Source of the DNA: Apostichopus japonicus
Taxonomy: Eukaryota; Echinodermata; Holothuroidea; Aspidochirotida; Stichopodidae
DNA: 64,000 bases
Assembly (NCBI RefSeq): GCF_037975245.1
Contig: NC_092563.1
Span: 6,879,501 to 6,943,500 of the forward strand
Direction: 5' to 3'
The notes under the pieces: generated by a model
What the model saw: only the letters and a program-made list of their open reading frames with translations
The model's database searches: none
Told to the model about the DNA's origin: nothing
Position numbers and translations under genes: made by a program
Shown: piece by piece, positions 11,101 through 26,100 of the stretch
How positions within the stretch are numbered: the stretch's first letter is position 1
Layout of the letters: every line of letters starts with the position of its first letter

Positions 11101-14100
11101 ATGTTCCTTTACCTGAGTATCTGGTACATGTGTGATGTTTCTTTACCCGAGTATCTGGTACATGTGTGATGTTTCTTTACCTGAGTATCTTGTACATGTG
11201 TGATGTTTCTTTTCCTGACCGGAGTATCAGGTACATGTGTGCTGTTTCTTTACCTGAGTATCTGGTACATGTGTGATGTTTCTTTTCCTGAGTATCTGGT
11301 GCATTAGTGATGTTTCTTAACCTGAGTATCTGTTGCATGTGTGATGTTTCTTTACCCGAGTATCTGTTACATGTGTGATGTTTCTTTACCTGAGTATCTT
11401 GTACAAGTGTGATGTTTCTTTACCTGAGTATCTGTCACATGCGTGATGTTTCTTTACCCGAATATCTGTTACATGTGTGATGTTTCTTTTCCTGAGTATC
11501 TGGTACGTGTGTGATGTTTCTTTACCCGAGTATCTTGTACATGTGTGATGTTTCTTTTCCTGAGTATCTGTTACATGTGTGATGTTTCTTTACCCGAGTA
11601 TCTGTTACATATGTGATGTTTCTTTACCTGAGTATCTGTCACATGTGTGATGTTTCTTTACCTGAGTATCTTGTTCATGTGTGATGTTTCTTTTCCTGAG
11701 TATCTGTTACATGTGTGATGTTCCTTTACCCGAGTATCTGGTACATGTGTGATGTTTCTTTACCTGAGTATCTGTCACATGTGTGATGTTTCTTTACCTG
11801 AGTATCTGGTACATGTGTGATGTTTTTTTTTACATGAGTGTCTGCTACAAGTGTGATGTTTCTTTACCTGAGTATCTGGTACGTGTGTGATGATTCTTTA
11901 CCTGAGTATCTGGTACATGTGTGATGTTTCTTTTCCTGAGTATCTGGTACATGAGTGGTGTTTCTTTACCTGAGTATCTGGTACATGTTTGATGTTTCTT
12001 TACCTGAGTAAATGGTACATGAGTGATGTTTCTTTTCATGAGTATCTGTTACATGTGTGATGTTTCTTTTCCTGAGTATCTGTTACATGTGTGATGTTTC
12101 TTTACCCGAGTATCTGCTACATGTGTGATGTTTCTTAACCTGAGTATCTGGTACATGTGTGATGTTTCTTTACCTGAGTATCTTGTACATGTGTGATGTT
12201 TCTTTTCCTGAATATCTGGTACGTGCGTGATGTTTCTTTACCCGAGTATCTGGTACATGTGTGATGTTTCTTTACCTGTGTATCTGGTACAAGTGTGATG
12301 TTCCTTTACCCGAGTATCTGTTACATGTGTGATGTTTCTTTACCTGAGTATCTGTCACATGTGTGATGTTTCTTTACCTGAGTATCTTGTACATGTGTGA
12401 TGTTTCTTTTCCTGAGTATCTGGTACATGCGTGATGTTTCTTTACCCGAGTATCTGGTACGAGTGTGATGTTCCTTTACCTGAGTATCTGGTACATGTGT
12501 GATGTTTCTTTACCCGAGTATCTGGTACATGTGTGATGTTTCTTTACCTGAGTATCTTGTACATGTGTGATGTTTCTTTTCCTGACCGGAGTATCAGGTA
12601 CATGTGTGCTGTTTCTTTACCTGAGTATCTGGTACATGTGTGATGTTTCTTTTCCTGAGTATCTGGTGCATTAGTGATGTTTCTTAACCTGAGTATCTGT
12701 TGCATGTGTGATGTTTCTTTACCCGAGTATCTGTTACATGTGTGATGTTTCTTTACCTGAGTATCTTGTACAAGTGTGATGTTTCTTTACCTGAGTATCT
12801 GTCACATGCGTGATGTTTCTTTACCCGAGTATCTGTTACATGTGTGATGTTTCTTTTCCTGAGTATCTGGTACGTGTGTGATGTTTCTTTACCCGAGTAT
12901 CTTGTACATGTGTGATGTTTCTTTTCCTGAGTATCTGTTACATGTGTGATGTTTCTTTACCCGAGTATCTGTTACATATGTGATGTTTCTTTACCTGAGT
13001 ATCTGTCACATGTGTGATGTTTCTTTACCTGAGTATCTTGTTCATGTGTGATGTTTCTTTTCCTGAGTATCTGTTACATGTGTGATGTTCCTTTACCCGA
13101 GTATCTGGTACATGTGTGATGTTTCTTTACCTGAGTATCTGTCACATGTGTGATGTTTCTTAACCTGAGTATCTGGTACATGTGTGATGTTTCTTTTACA
13201 TGAGTGTCTGCTACAAGTGTGATGTTTCTTTACCTGAGTATCTGGTACGTGTGTGATGATTCTTTACCTGAGTATCTGGTACATGTGTGATGTTTCTTTA
13301 CCTGAGTATCTTGTACATGTGTGATGTTTCTTTTCCTGAGTATCTGTTACATGTGTGATGTTTCTTTACCCGAGTATCTGCTACATGTATGATGTTTCTT
13401 AACCTGAGTATCTGGTACATGTGTGATGTTTCTTTACCTGAGTATCTTGTACATGTGTGATGTTTCTTTTCCTGAATATCTGGTACGTGCGTGATGTTTC
13501 TTTACCCGAGTATCTGGTACATGTGTGATGTTTCTTTACATGTGTATCTGGTACAAGTGTGATGTTCCTTTACCCGAGTATCTGTTACATGTGTGATGTT
13601 TCTTTTCCTGAGTATCTGTTACATGTGTGATGTTTCTTTACCCGAGTATCTGTTACATGTGTGATGTTTCTTTACCTGAGTATCTGTCACATGTGTGATG
13701 TTTCTTTACCTGAGTATCTTGTACATGTGTGATGTTTCTTTTCCTGAGTATCTGGTACATGCGTGATGTTTCTTTACCCGAGTATCTGGTACGAGTGTGA
13801 TGTTCCTTTACCTGAGTATCTGGTACATGTGTGATGTTCCTTTACCCGAGTATCTGGTACATGTGTGATGTTTCTTTACCTGAGTATCTTGTACATGTGT
13901 GATGTTTCTTTTCCTGACCGGAGTATCAGGTACATGTGTGCTGTTTCTTTACCTGAGTATCTGGTACATGTGTGATGTTTCTTTTCCTGAGTATCTGGTG
14001 CATTAGTGATGTTTCTTAACCTGAGTATCTGTTGCATGTGTGATGTTTCTTTACCTGAGTATCTGTTACATGTGTGATGTTTCTTTACCTGAGTATCTTG

Positions 14101-17100
14101 TACAAGTGTGATGTTTCTTTACCTGAGTATCTGTCACATGCGTGATGTTTCTTTACCCGAGTATCTGTTACATGTGTGATGTTTCTTTTCCTGAGTATCT
14201 GGTACGTGTGTGATGTTTCTTTACCCGAGTATCTTGTACATGTGTGATGTTTCTTTTCCTGAGTATCTGGTACATGTGTGATGTTTCTTTACCCGAGTAT
14301 CTGTTACATATGTGATGTTTCTTTACCTGAGTATTTGTCACATGTGTGATGTTTCTTTACCTGAGTATCTTGTTCATGTGTGATGTTTCTTTTCCTGAGT
14401 ATCTGTTACATGTGTGATGTTCCTTTACCCGAGTATCTGGTACATGTGTGATGTTTCTTTACCTGAGTATCTGTCACATGTGTGATGTTTCTTAACCTGA
14501 GTATCTGGTACATGTGTGATGTTTCTTTTACATGAGTGTCTGCTACAAGTGTGATGTTTCTTTACCTGAGTATCTGGTACGTGTGTGATGATTCTTTACC
14601 TGAGTATCTGGTACATGTGTGATGTTTCTTTTCCTGAGTATCTGGTACATGAGTGGTGTTTCTTTACCTGAGTATCTGGTACATGTTTGATGTTTCTTTA
14701 CCTGAGTATCTGGTACATGAGTGATGTTTCTTTTCATGAGTATCTGTTACATGTGTGATGTTTTTTTTCCCGAGTATCTGTTACATGTGTGATGTTTCTT
14801 TACCCGAGTATCTGCTACATATTTGATGTTTCTTAACCTGAGTATCTGGTACATGTGTGATGTTTCTTTACCTGAGTATCTTGTACATGTGTGATGTTTC
14901 TTTTCCTGAATATCTGGTACGTGCGTGATGTTTCTTTACCCGAGTATCTGGTACATGTGTGATTTTTCTTTACCTGTGTATCTGGTACAAGTGTGATGTT
15001 CCTTTACCCGAGTATCTGTTACATGTGTGATGTTTCTTTTCCTGAGTATCTGTTACATGTGTGATGTTTCTTTACCCGAGTATCTGTTACATGTGTGATA
15101 TTTCTTTACCTGAGTATCTGTCACATGTGTGATGTTTCTTTACCTGAGTATCTTGTACATGTGTGATCATTCTTTTCCTGAGTATCTGGTACGTGCGTGA
15201 TGTTTCTTTACCCGAGTATCTGGTACAAGTGTGATGTTCCTTTACCTGAGTATCTGCTACATGTGTGATGTTTCTTTACCCGAGTATCTGGTACATGTGT
15301 GATGTTTCTTTTCCTGAGTATCTTGTACATGTGTGATGTTTCTTTTCCTGACCGGAGTATCAGGTACATGTGTGCTGTTTCTTTACCTGAGTATCTGGTA
15401 CATGTGTGATGTTTCTTTTCCTGAGTATCTGTTACATGTGTGATGTTTCTTTACCCGAGTATCTGTTACATGTGTGATGTTTCTTTACCTGAGTATCTGT
15501 CACATGTGTGATGTTTCTTTACCTGAGTATCTTGTACATGTGTGATGTTTCTTTTCCTGAGTATCTGGTACGTGCGTGATGTTTTTTTACCCGAGTATCT
15601 GGTACGTGTGTGATGTTCCTTTACCTGAGTATTTGGTACATGTTTGATGTTTCTTTACCTGAGTAAATGGTACATGAGTGATGTTTCTTTTCATGAGTAT
15701 CTGTTACATGTGTGATGTTTCTTTTCCTGAGTATCTGTTACATGTGTGATGTTTCTTTACCCGAGTATCTGCTACATGTGTGATGTTTCTTAACCTGAGT
15801 ATCTGGTACATGTGTGATGTTTCTTTACCTGAGTATCTTGTACATGTGTGATGTTTCTTTTCCTGAATATCTGGTACGTGCTTGATGTTTCTTTACCCGA
15901 GTATCTGGTACATGTGTGATGTTTCTTTACATGTGTATCTGGTACAAGTGTGATGTTCCTTTACCCGAGTATCTGTTACATGTGTGATGTTTCTTTTCCT
16001 GAGTATCTGTTACATGTGTGATGTTTCTTTACCCGAGTATCTGGTACATGTGTGATGTTTCTTTACATGTGTATCTGGTACAAGTGTGATGTTCCTTTAC
16101 CCGAGTATCTGTTACATGTGTGATGTTTCTTTTCCTGAGTATCTGTTACATGTGTGATGTTTCTTTACCCGAGTATCTGTTACATGTGTGATGTTTCTTT
16201 ACCTGAGTATCTGTCACATGTGTGATGTTTCTTTACCTGAGTATCTTGTACATGTGTGATGTTTCTTTTCCTGAGTATCTGGTACATGCGTGATGTTTCT
16301 TTACCCGAGTATCTGGTACGAGTGTGATGTTCCTTTACCTGAGTATCTGGTACATGTGTGATGTTCCTTTACCCGAGTATCTGGTACATGTGTGATGTTT
16401 CTTTACCTGAGTATCTTGTACATGTGTGATGTTTCTTTACCTGAGTATCTGTTACATGTGTGATGTTTCTTTTCCTGAGTATCTGTTACATGTGTGATGT
16501 TTCTTTACCCGAGTATCTGTTACATGTGTGATGTTTCTTTACCTGAGTATCTGTCACATGTGTGATGTTTCTTTACCTGAGTATCTTGTACATGTGTGAT
16601 GTTTCTTTTCCTGAGTATCTGGTACATGCGTGATGTTTCTTTACCCGAGTATCTGGTACGAGTGTGATGTTCCTTTACCTGAGTATCTGGTACATGTGTG
16701 ATGTTCCTTTACCCGAGTATCTGGTACATGTGTGATGTTTCTTTACCTGAGTATCTTGTACATGTGTGATGTTTCTTTTCCTGACCGGAGTATCAGGTAC
16801 ATGTGTGCTGTTTCTTTACCTGAGTATCTGGTACATGTGTGATGTTTCTTTTCCTGAGTATCTGGTGCATTAGTGATGTTTCTTAACCTGAGTATCTGTT
16901 GCATGTGTGATGTTTCTTTACCTGAGTATCTGTTACATGTGTGATGTTTCTTTACCTGAGTATCTTGTACAAGTGTGATGTTTCTTTACCTGAGTATCTG
17001 TCACATGCGTGATGTTTCTTTACCCGAGTATCTGTTACATGTGTGATGTTTCTTTTCCTGAGTATCTGGTACGTGTGTGATGTTTCTTTACCCGAGTATC

Positions 17101-20100
17101 TTGTACATGTGTGATGTTTCTTTTCCTGAGTATCTGGTACATGTGTGATGTTTCTTTACCCGAGTATCTGTTACATATGTGATGTTTCTTTACCTGAGTA
17201 TCTGTCACATGTGTGATGTTTCTTTACCTGAGTATCTTGTTCATGTGTGATGTTTCTTTTCCTGAGTATCTGTTACATGTGTGATGTTCCTTTACCCGAG
17301 TATCTGGTATATGTGTGATGTTTCTTTACCTGAGTATCTGTCACATGTGTGATGTTTCTTAACCTGAGTATCTGGTACATGTGTGATGTTTCTTTTACAT
17401 GAGTGTCTGCTGCAAGTGTGATGTTTCTTTACCTGAGTATCTGGTACGTGTGTGATGATTCTTTACCTGAGTATCTGGTACATGTGTGATGTTTCTTTTC
17501 CTGAGTATCTGGTACATGAGTGGTGTTTCTTTACCTGAGTATCTGGTACATGTTTGATGTTTCTTTACCTGAGTATCTGGTACATGAGTGATGTTTCTTT
17601 TCATGAGTATCTGTTACATGTGTGATGTTTTTTTTCCTGAGTATCTGTTACATGTGTGATGTTTCTTTACCCGAGTATCTGTTACATGTGTGATGTTTCT
17701 TAACCTGAGTATCTGGTACATGTGTGATGTTTCTTTACCTGAGTATCTTGTACATGTGTGATGTTTCTTTTCCTGAATATCTGGTACGTGCGTGATGTTT
17801 CTTTACCCGAGTATCTGGTACATGTGTGATGTTTCTTTACCTGTGTATCTGGTACAAGTGTGATGTTCCTTTACCCGAGTATCTGTTACATGTGTGATGT
17901 TTCTTTTCCTGAGTATCTGTTACATGTGTGATGTTTCTTTACCCGAGTATCTGTTACATGTGTGATGTTTCTTTACCTGAGTATCTGTTACATGTGTGAT
18001 GTTTCTTTACCTGAGTATCTTGTACATGTGTGATGTTTCTTTTCCTGAGTATCTGGTACGTGCTCTATGTTTCTTTACCCGAGTATCTGGTACGAGTGTG
18101 ATGTTCCTTTACCTGAGTATCTGCTACATGTGTGATGTTTCTTTACCCGAGTATCTGGTACATGTGTGATGTTTCTTTACCTGAGTATCTTGTACATGTG
18201 TGATGTTTCTTTTCCTGACCGGAGTATCAGGTACATGTGTGCTGTTTCTTTACCTGAGTATCTGGTACATGTGTGATGTTTCTTTTCCTGAGTATCTGTT
18301 ACATGTGTGATGTTTCTTTACCCGAGTATCTGTTACATGTGTGATGTTTCTTTACCTGAGTATCTGTCACATGAGTGATGTTTCTTTACCTGAGTATCTT
18401 GTACATGTGTGATGTTTCTTTTCCTGAGTATCTGGTACGTGCGTGATGTTTTTTTACCCGAGTATCTGGTACGTGTTTGATGTTCCTTTACCTGAGTATC
18501 TGGTACATGTTTGATGTTTCTTTACCTGAGTAAATGGTACATGAGTGATGTTTCTTTTCATGAGTATCTGTTACATGTGTGATGTTTCTTTTCCTGAGTA
18601 TCTGTTACATGTGTGATGTTTCTTTACCCGAGTATCTGCTACATGTGTGATGTTTCTTAACCTGAGTATCTGGTACATGTGTGATGTTTCTTTACCTGAG
18701 TATCTTGTACATGTGTGATGTTTCTTTTCCTGAATATCTGGTACGTGCTTGATGTTTCTTTACCAGAGTATCTGGTACATGTGTGATGTTTCTTTACATG
18801 TGTATCTGGTACAAGTGTGATGTTCCTTTACCCGAGTATCTGTTACATGTGTGATGTTTCTTTTCCTGAGTATCTGTTACATGTGTGATGTTTCTTTACC
18901 CGAGTATCTGTTACATGTGTGATGTTTCTTTACCTGAGTATCTGTCACATGTGTGATGTTTCTTTACCTGAGTATCTTGTTCATGTGTGATGTTTCTTTT
19001 CCTGAGTATCTGTTACATGTGTGATGTTCCTTTACCCGAGTATCTGGTACATGTGTGATGTTTCTTTACCTGAGTATCTGTCACATGTATGATGTTTCTT
19101 TACCTGAGTATCTGGTACATGTGTGATGTTTTTTTTTTACATGAGTGTCTGCTACAAGTGTGATGTTTCTTTACCTGAGTATCTGGTACGTGTGTGATGA
19201 TTCTTTACCTGAGTATCTGGTACATGTGTGATGTTTCTTTTCCTGAGTATCTGGTACATGAGTGGTGTTTCTTTACCTGAGTATCTGGTACATGTTTGAT
19301 GTTTCTTTACATGAGTAAATGGTACATGAGTGATGTTTCTTTTCATGAGTATCTGTTACATGTGTGATGTTTCTTTTCCTGAGTATCTGTTACATGTGTG
19401 ATGTTTCTTTACCCGAGTATCTGCTACATGTGTGATGTTTCTTAACCTGAGTATCTGGTACATGTGTGATGTTTCTTTACCTGAGTATCTTGTACATGTG
19501 TGATGTTTCTTTTCCTGAATATCTGGTACGTGCGTGATGTTTCTTTACCCGAGTATCTGGTACATGTGTGATGTTTCTTTACCTGTGTATCTGGTACAAG
19601 TGTGATGTTCCTTTACCCGAGTATCTGTTACATGTGTGATGTTTCTTTTCCTGAGTATCTGTTACATGTGTGATGTTTCTTTACCCGAGTATCTGTTACA
19701 TGTGTGATGTTTCTTTACCTGAGTATCTGTCACATGTGTGATGTTTCTTTACCTGAGTATCTTGTACATGTGTGATGTTTCTTTTCCTGAGGTTCTGGTA
19801 CGTGCGTGATGTTTCTTTACCCGAGTATCTGGTACGAGTGTGATGTTCCTTTACCTGAGTATCTGGTACATGTGTGATGTTTCTTTACCCGAGTATCTGG
19901 TACATGTGTGATGTTTCTTTACCCGAGTATCTTGTACATGTGTGATGTTTCTTTTCCTGACCGGAGTATCTTGTTCATGTGTGATGTTTCTTTTCCTGAG
20001 TATCTGGTACATGTGTGATGTTCCTTTACCCGAGTATCTGGTACATGTGTGATGTTTCTTTACCTGAGTATCTGTCACATGTGTGATGTTTCTTTACCTG

Positions 20101-23100
20101 AGTATCTGGTACATGTGTGATGTTTTTTTTTACATGAGTGTCTGCTACAAGTGTGATGTTTCTTTACCTGAGTATCTGGTACATGTGTGATGTTTCTTTA
20201 CCCGAGTATCTGGTACATGTGTGATGTTTCTTTACCCGAGTATCTTGTACATGTGTGATGTTTCTTTTCCTGACCGGAGTATCTTGTTCATGTGTGATGT
20301 TTCTTTTCCTGAGTATCTGGTACATGTGTGATGTTCCTTTACCCGAGTATCTGGTACATGTGTGATGTTTCTTTACCTGAGTATCTGTCACATGTGTGAT
20401 GTTTCTTTACCTGAGTATCTGGTACATGTGTGATGTTTTTTTTTACATGAGTGTCTGCTACAAGTGTGATGTTTCTTTACCTGAGTATCTGGTACGTGTG
20501 TGATGATTCTTTACCTGAGTATCTGGTACATGTGTGATGTTTCTTTTCCTGAGTATCTGGTACATGAGTGGTGTTTCTTTACCTGAGTATCTGGTACATG
20601 TTTGATGTTTCTTTACATGAGTATCTGTTACATGTGTGATGTTTCTTTTCCTGAGTATCTGTTACATGTGTGATGTTTCTTTACCCGAGTATCTGCTACA
20701 TGTGTGATGTTTCTTAACCTGAGTATCTGGTACATGTGTGATGTTTCTTTACCTGAGTATCTTGTACATGTGTGATGTTTCTTTTCCTGAATATCTGGTA
20801 CGTGCTTGATGTTTCTTTACCAGAGTATCTGGTACATGTGTGATGTTTCTTTACATGTGTATCTGGTACAAGTGTGATGTTCCTTTACCCGAGTATCTGT
20901 TACATGTGTGATGTTTCTTTTCCTGAGTATCTGTTACATGTGTGATGTTTCTTTACCCGAGTATCTGTTACATGTGTGATGTTTCTTTACCTGAGTATCT
21001 GTCATATGTGTGATGTTTCTTTACCTGAGTATCTTGTTCATGTGTGATGTTTCTTTTCCTGAGTATCTGTTACATGTGTGATGTTCCTTTACCCGAGTAT
21101 CTGGTACATGTGTGATGTTTCTTTACCTGAGTATCTGTCACATGTATGATGTTTCTTTACCTGAGTATCTGGTACATGTGTGATGTTTTTTTTTTACATG
21201 AGTGTCTGCTACAAGTGTGATGTTTCTTTACCTGAGTATCTGGTACGTGTGTGATGATTCTTTACCTGAGTATCTGGTACATGTGTGATGTTTCTTTTCC
21301 TGAGTATCTGGTACATGAGTGGTGTTTCTTTACCTGAGTATCTGGTACATGTTTGATGTTTCTTTACATGAGTAAATGGTACATGAGTGATGTTTCTTTT
21401 CATGAGTATCTGTTACATGTGTGATGTTTCTTTTCCTGAGTATCTGTTACATGTGTGATGTTTCTTTACCCGAGTATCTGCTACATGTGTGATGTTTCTT
21501 AACCTGAGTATCTGGTACATGTGTGATGTTTCTTTACCTGAGTATCTTGTACATGTGTGATGTTTCTTTTCCTGAATATCTGGTACGTGCGTGATGTTTC
21601 TTTACCCGAGTATCTGGTACATGTGTGATGTTTCTTTACCTGTGTATCTGGTACAAGTGTGATGTTCCTTTACCCGAGTATCTGTTACATGTGTGATGTT
21701 TCTTTTCCTGAGTATCTGTTACATGTGTGATGTTTCTTTACCCGAGTATCTGTTACATGTGTGATGTTTCTTTACCTGAGTATCTGTCACATGTGTGATG
21801 TTTCTTTACCTGAGTATCTTGTACATGTGTGATGTTTCTTTTCCTGAGGTTCTGGTACGTGCGTGATGTTTCTTTACCCGAGTATCTGGTACGAGTGTGA
21901 TGTTCCTTTACCTGAGTATCTGGTACATGTGTGATGTTTCTTTACCCGAGTATCTGGTACATGTGTGATGTTTCTTTACCCGAGTATCTTGTACATGTGT
22001 GATGTTTCTTTTCCTGACCGGAGTATCTTGTTCATGTGTGATGTTTCTTTTCCTGAGTATCTGGTACATGTGTGATGTTCCTTTACCCGAGTATCTGGTA
22101 CATGTGTGATGTTTCTTTACCTGAGTATCTGTCACATGTGTGATGTTTCTTTACCTGAGTATCTGGTACATGTGTGATGTTTTTTTTTACATGAGTGTCT
22201 GCTACAAGTGTGATGTTTCTTTACCTGAGTATCTGGTACATGTGTGATGTTTCTTTACCCGAGTATCTGGTACATGTGTGATGTTTCTTTACCCGAGTAT
22301 CTTGTACATGTGTGATGTTTCTTTTCCTGACCGGAGTATCTTGTTCATGTGTGATGTTTCTTTTCCTGAGTATCTGGTACATGTGTGATGTTCCTTTACC
22401 CGAGTATCTGGTACATGTGTGATGTTTCTTTACCTGAGTATCTGTCACATGTGTGATGTTTCTTTACCTGAGTATCTGGTACATGTGTGATGTTTTTTTT
22501 TACATGAGTGTCTGCTACAAGTGTGATGTTTCTTTACCTGAGTATCTGGTACGTGTGTGATGATTCTTTACCTGAGTATCTGGTACATGTGTGATGTTTC
22601 TTTTCCTGAGTATCTGGTACATGAGTGGTGTTTCTTTACCTGAGTATCTGGTACATGTTTGATGTTTCTTTACATGAGTATCTGTTACATGTGTGATGTT
22701 TCTTTTCCTGAGTATCTGTTACATGTGTGATGTTTCTTTACCCGAGTATCTGCTACATGTGTGATGTTTCTTAACCTGAGTATCTGGTACATGTGTGATG
22801 TTTCTTTACCTGAGTATCTTGTACATGTGTGATGTTTCTTTTCCTGAATATCTGGTACGTGCGTGATGTTTCTTTACCCGAGTATCTGGTACATGTGTGA
22901 TGTTTCTTTACCTGTGTATCTGGTACAAGTGTGATGTTCCTTTACCCGAGTATCTGTTACATGTGTGATGTTTCTTTTCCTGAGTATCTGTTACATGTGT
23001 GATGTTTCTTTACCCGAGTATCTGTTACATGTGTGATGTTTCTTTACCTGAGTATCTGTCACATGTGTGATGTTTCTTTACCTGAGTATCTTGTACATGT

Positions 23101-26100
23101 GTGATGTTTCTTTTCCTGAGGTTCTGGTACGTGCGTGATGTTTCTTTACCCGAGTATCTGGTACGAGTGTGATGTTCCTTTACCTGAGTATCTGGTACAT
23201 GTGTGATGTTTCTTTACCCGAGTATCTGGTACATGTGTGATGTTTCTTTACCCGAGTATCTTGTACATGTGTGATGTTTCTTTTCCTGACCGGAGTATCT
23301 TGTTCATGTGTGATGTTTCTTTTCCTGAGTATCTGGTACATGTGTGATGTTCCTTTACCCGAGTATCTGGTACATGTGTGATGTTTCTTTACCTGAGTAT
23401 CTGTCACATGTGTGATGTTTCTTTACCTGAGTATCTGGTACATGTGTGATGTTTTTTTTTACATGAGTGTCTGCTACAAGTGTGATGTTTCTTTACCTGA
23501 GTATCTGGTACGTGTGTGATGATTCTTTACCTGAGTATCTGGTACATGTGTGATGTTTCTTTTCCTGAGTATCTGGTACATGAGTGGTGTTTCTTTACCT
23601 GAGTATCTGGTACATGTTTGATGTTTCTTTACATGAGTAAATGGTACATGAGTGATGTTTCTTTTCATGAGTATCTGTTACATGTGTGATGTTTCTTTTC
23701 CTGAGTATCTGTTACATGTGTGATGTTTCTTTACCCGAGTATCTGCTACATGTGTGATGTTTCTTAACCTGAGTATCTGGTACATGTGTGATGTTTCTTT
23801 ACCTGAGTATCTTGTACATGTGTGATGTTTCTTTTCCTGAATATCTGGTACGTGCGTGATGTTTCTTTACCCGAGTATCTGGTACATGTGTGATGTTCCT
23901 TTACCCGAGTATCTGTTACATGTGTGATGTTTCTTTTCCTGAGTATCTGTTACATGTGTGATGTTTCTTTACCCGAGTATCTGTTACATGTGTGATGTTT
24001 CTTTACCTGAGTATCTGTCACATGTGTGATGTTTCTTTGCCTGAGTATCTGGTACATGTGTGATGTTTCTTTTCCTGAGGATCTGGTACGTGCGTGATGT
24101 TTCTTTACCCGAGTATCTGGTACGAGTGTGATGTTCCTTTACCTGAGTATCTGGTACATGTGTGATGTTTCTTTACCCGAGTATCTGGTACATGTGTGAT
24201 GTTTCTTTACCCGAGTATCTTGTACATGTGTGATGTTTCTTTTCCTGACCGGAGTATCAGGTACATGTGTGCTGTTTCTTTACCTGAGTATCTGGTACAT
24301 GTGTGATGTTTCTTTTCCTGAGTATCTGTTACATGTGTGATGTTTCTTTACCCGAGTATCTGTTACATGTGTGATGTTTCTTTACCTGAGTATCTGTCAC
24401 ATGTGTGATGTTTCTTTACCTGAGTATCTTGTACATGTGTGATGTTTCTTTTCCTGAGTATCTGGTACGTGCGTGATGTTCTTTTACCCGAGTATCTGGT
24501 ACGTGTGTGATGTTCCTTTACCTGAGTATCTGGTACATGTGTGATGTTTCTTTACCCGAGTATCTGGTACATATGTGATGTTTCTTTACCTGAGTATCTG
24601 TCACATGTGTGATGTTTCTTTACCTGAGTATCTGGTACATGTGTGATGTTTTTTTTTAAAAGGGTCTGTTACAAGTGTGATGTTTCTTTACCTGAGTATC
24701 TGGTACGTGTGTAATGATTCTTTACCTGAGTATCTGGTACATGTGTGATGTTTCTTTTCCTGAATATCTGGTACGTGCGTGATCTTTCTTTACCCGAGTA
24801 TCTGGTACATGTGTGATGTTTCTTTACCCGAGTATCTGGTACATGTGTGATGTTTCTTTTCCTGAATATCTGGTACGTGCGTGATGTTTCTTTACCCGAG
24901 TATCTGGTACATGTGTGATGTTTCTTTACCCGAGTATCTGGTACATGTGTGATGTTTCTTTTCCTGAGTATCTGTTACATGTGTGATGTTTCTTTTCCCG
25001 AGTATCTGTTACATGTGTGATGTTTCTTTTCCTGAGTATATGTTACATGTGTGATGTTTCTTTACCCGAGTATCTGTTACATATGTGATGTTTCTTTACC
25101 TGAGTATCTGTCACACGTGTGATGTTTCTTTACCTGAGTATCTTGTTCATGTGTGATGTTTCTTTTCCTGAGTATCTGTTACATGTGTGATGTTCCTTTA
25201 CCCGAGTATCTGGTACATGTGTGATGTTTCTTTACCTGAGTATATGTCACATGTGTGATGTTTCTTAACCTGAGTATCTGGTACATGTGTGATGTTTTTT
25301 TTTACATGAGTGTCTGCTACATGTGTGATGTTTCTTTTCCTGAGTATCTGTTACATGTGTGATGTTTCTTTACCCGAGTATCTGTTACATGTGTGATGTT
25401 TCTTTACCTGAATATCTGGTACGTGCGTGATGTTTCTTTACCCGAGTATCTGGTACATGTGTGATGTTCCTTTACCCGAGTATCTGTTACATGTGTGATG
25501 TTTCTTTTCCTGAGTATCTGTTACATGTGTGATGTTTCTTTACCCGAGTATCTGTTACATGTGTGATGTTTCTTTACCTGAGTATCTGTCACATGTGTGA
25601 TGTTTCTTTGCCTGAGTATCTGGTACATGTGTGATGTTTCTTTTCCTGAGGATCTGGTACGTGCGTGATGTTTCTTTACCCGAGTATCTGGTACGAGTGT
25701 GATGTTCCTTTACCTGAGTATCTGGTACATGTGTGATGTTTCTTTACCCGAGTATCTGGTACATGTGTGATGTTTCTTTACCCGAGTATCTTGTACATGT
25801 GTGATGTTTCTTTTCCTGACCGGAGTATCAGGTACATGTGTGCTGTTTCTTTACCTGAGTATCTGGTACATGTGTGATGTTTCTTTTCCTGAGTATCTGT
25901 TACATGTGTGATGTTTCTTTACCCGAGTATCTGTTACATGTGTGATGTTTCTTTACCTGAGTATCTGTCACATGTGTGATGTTTCTTTACCTGAGTATCT
26001 TGTACATGTGTGATGTTTCTTTTCCTGAGTATCTGGTACGTGCGTGATGTTCTTTTACCCGAGTATCTGGTACGTGTGTGATGTTCCTTTACCTGAGTAT

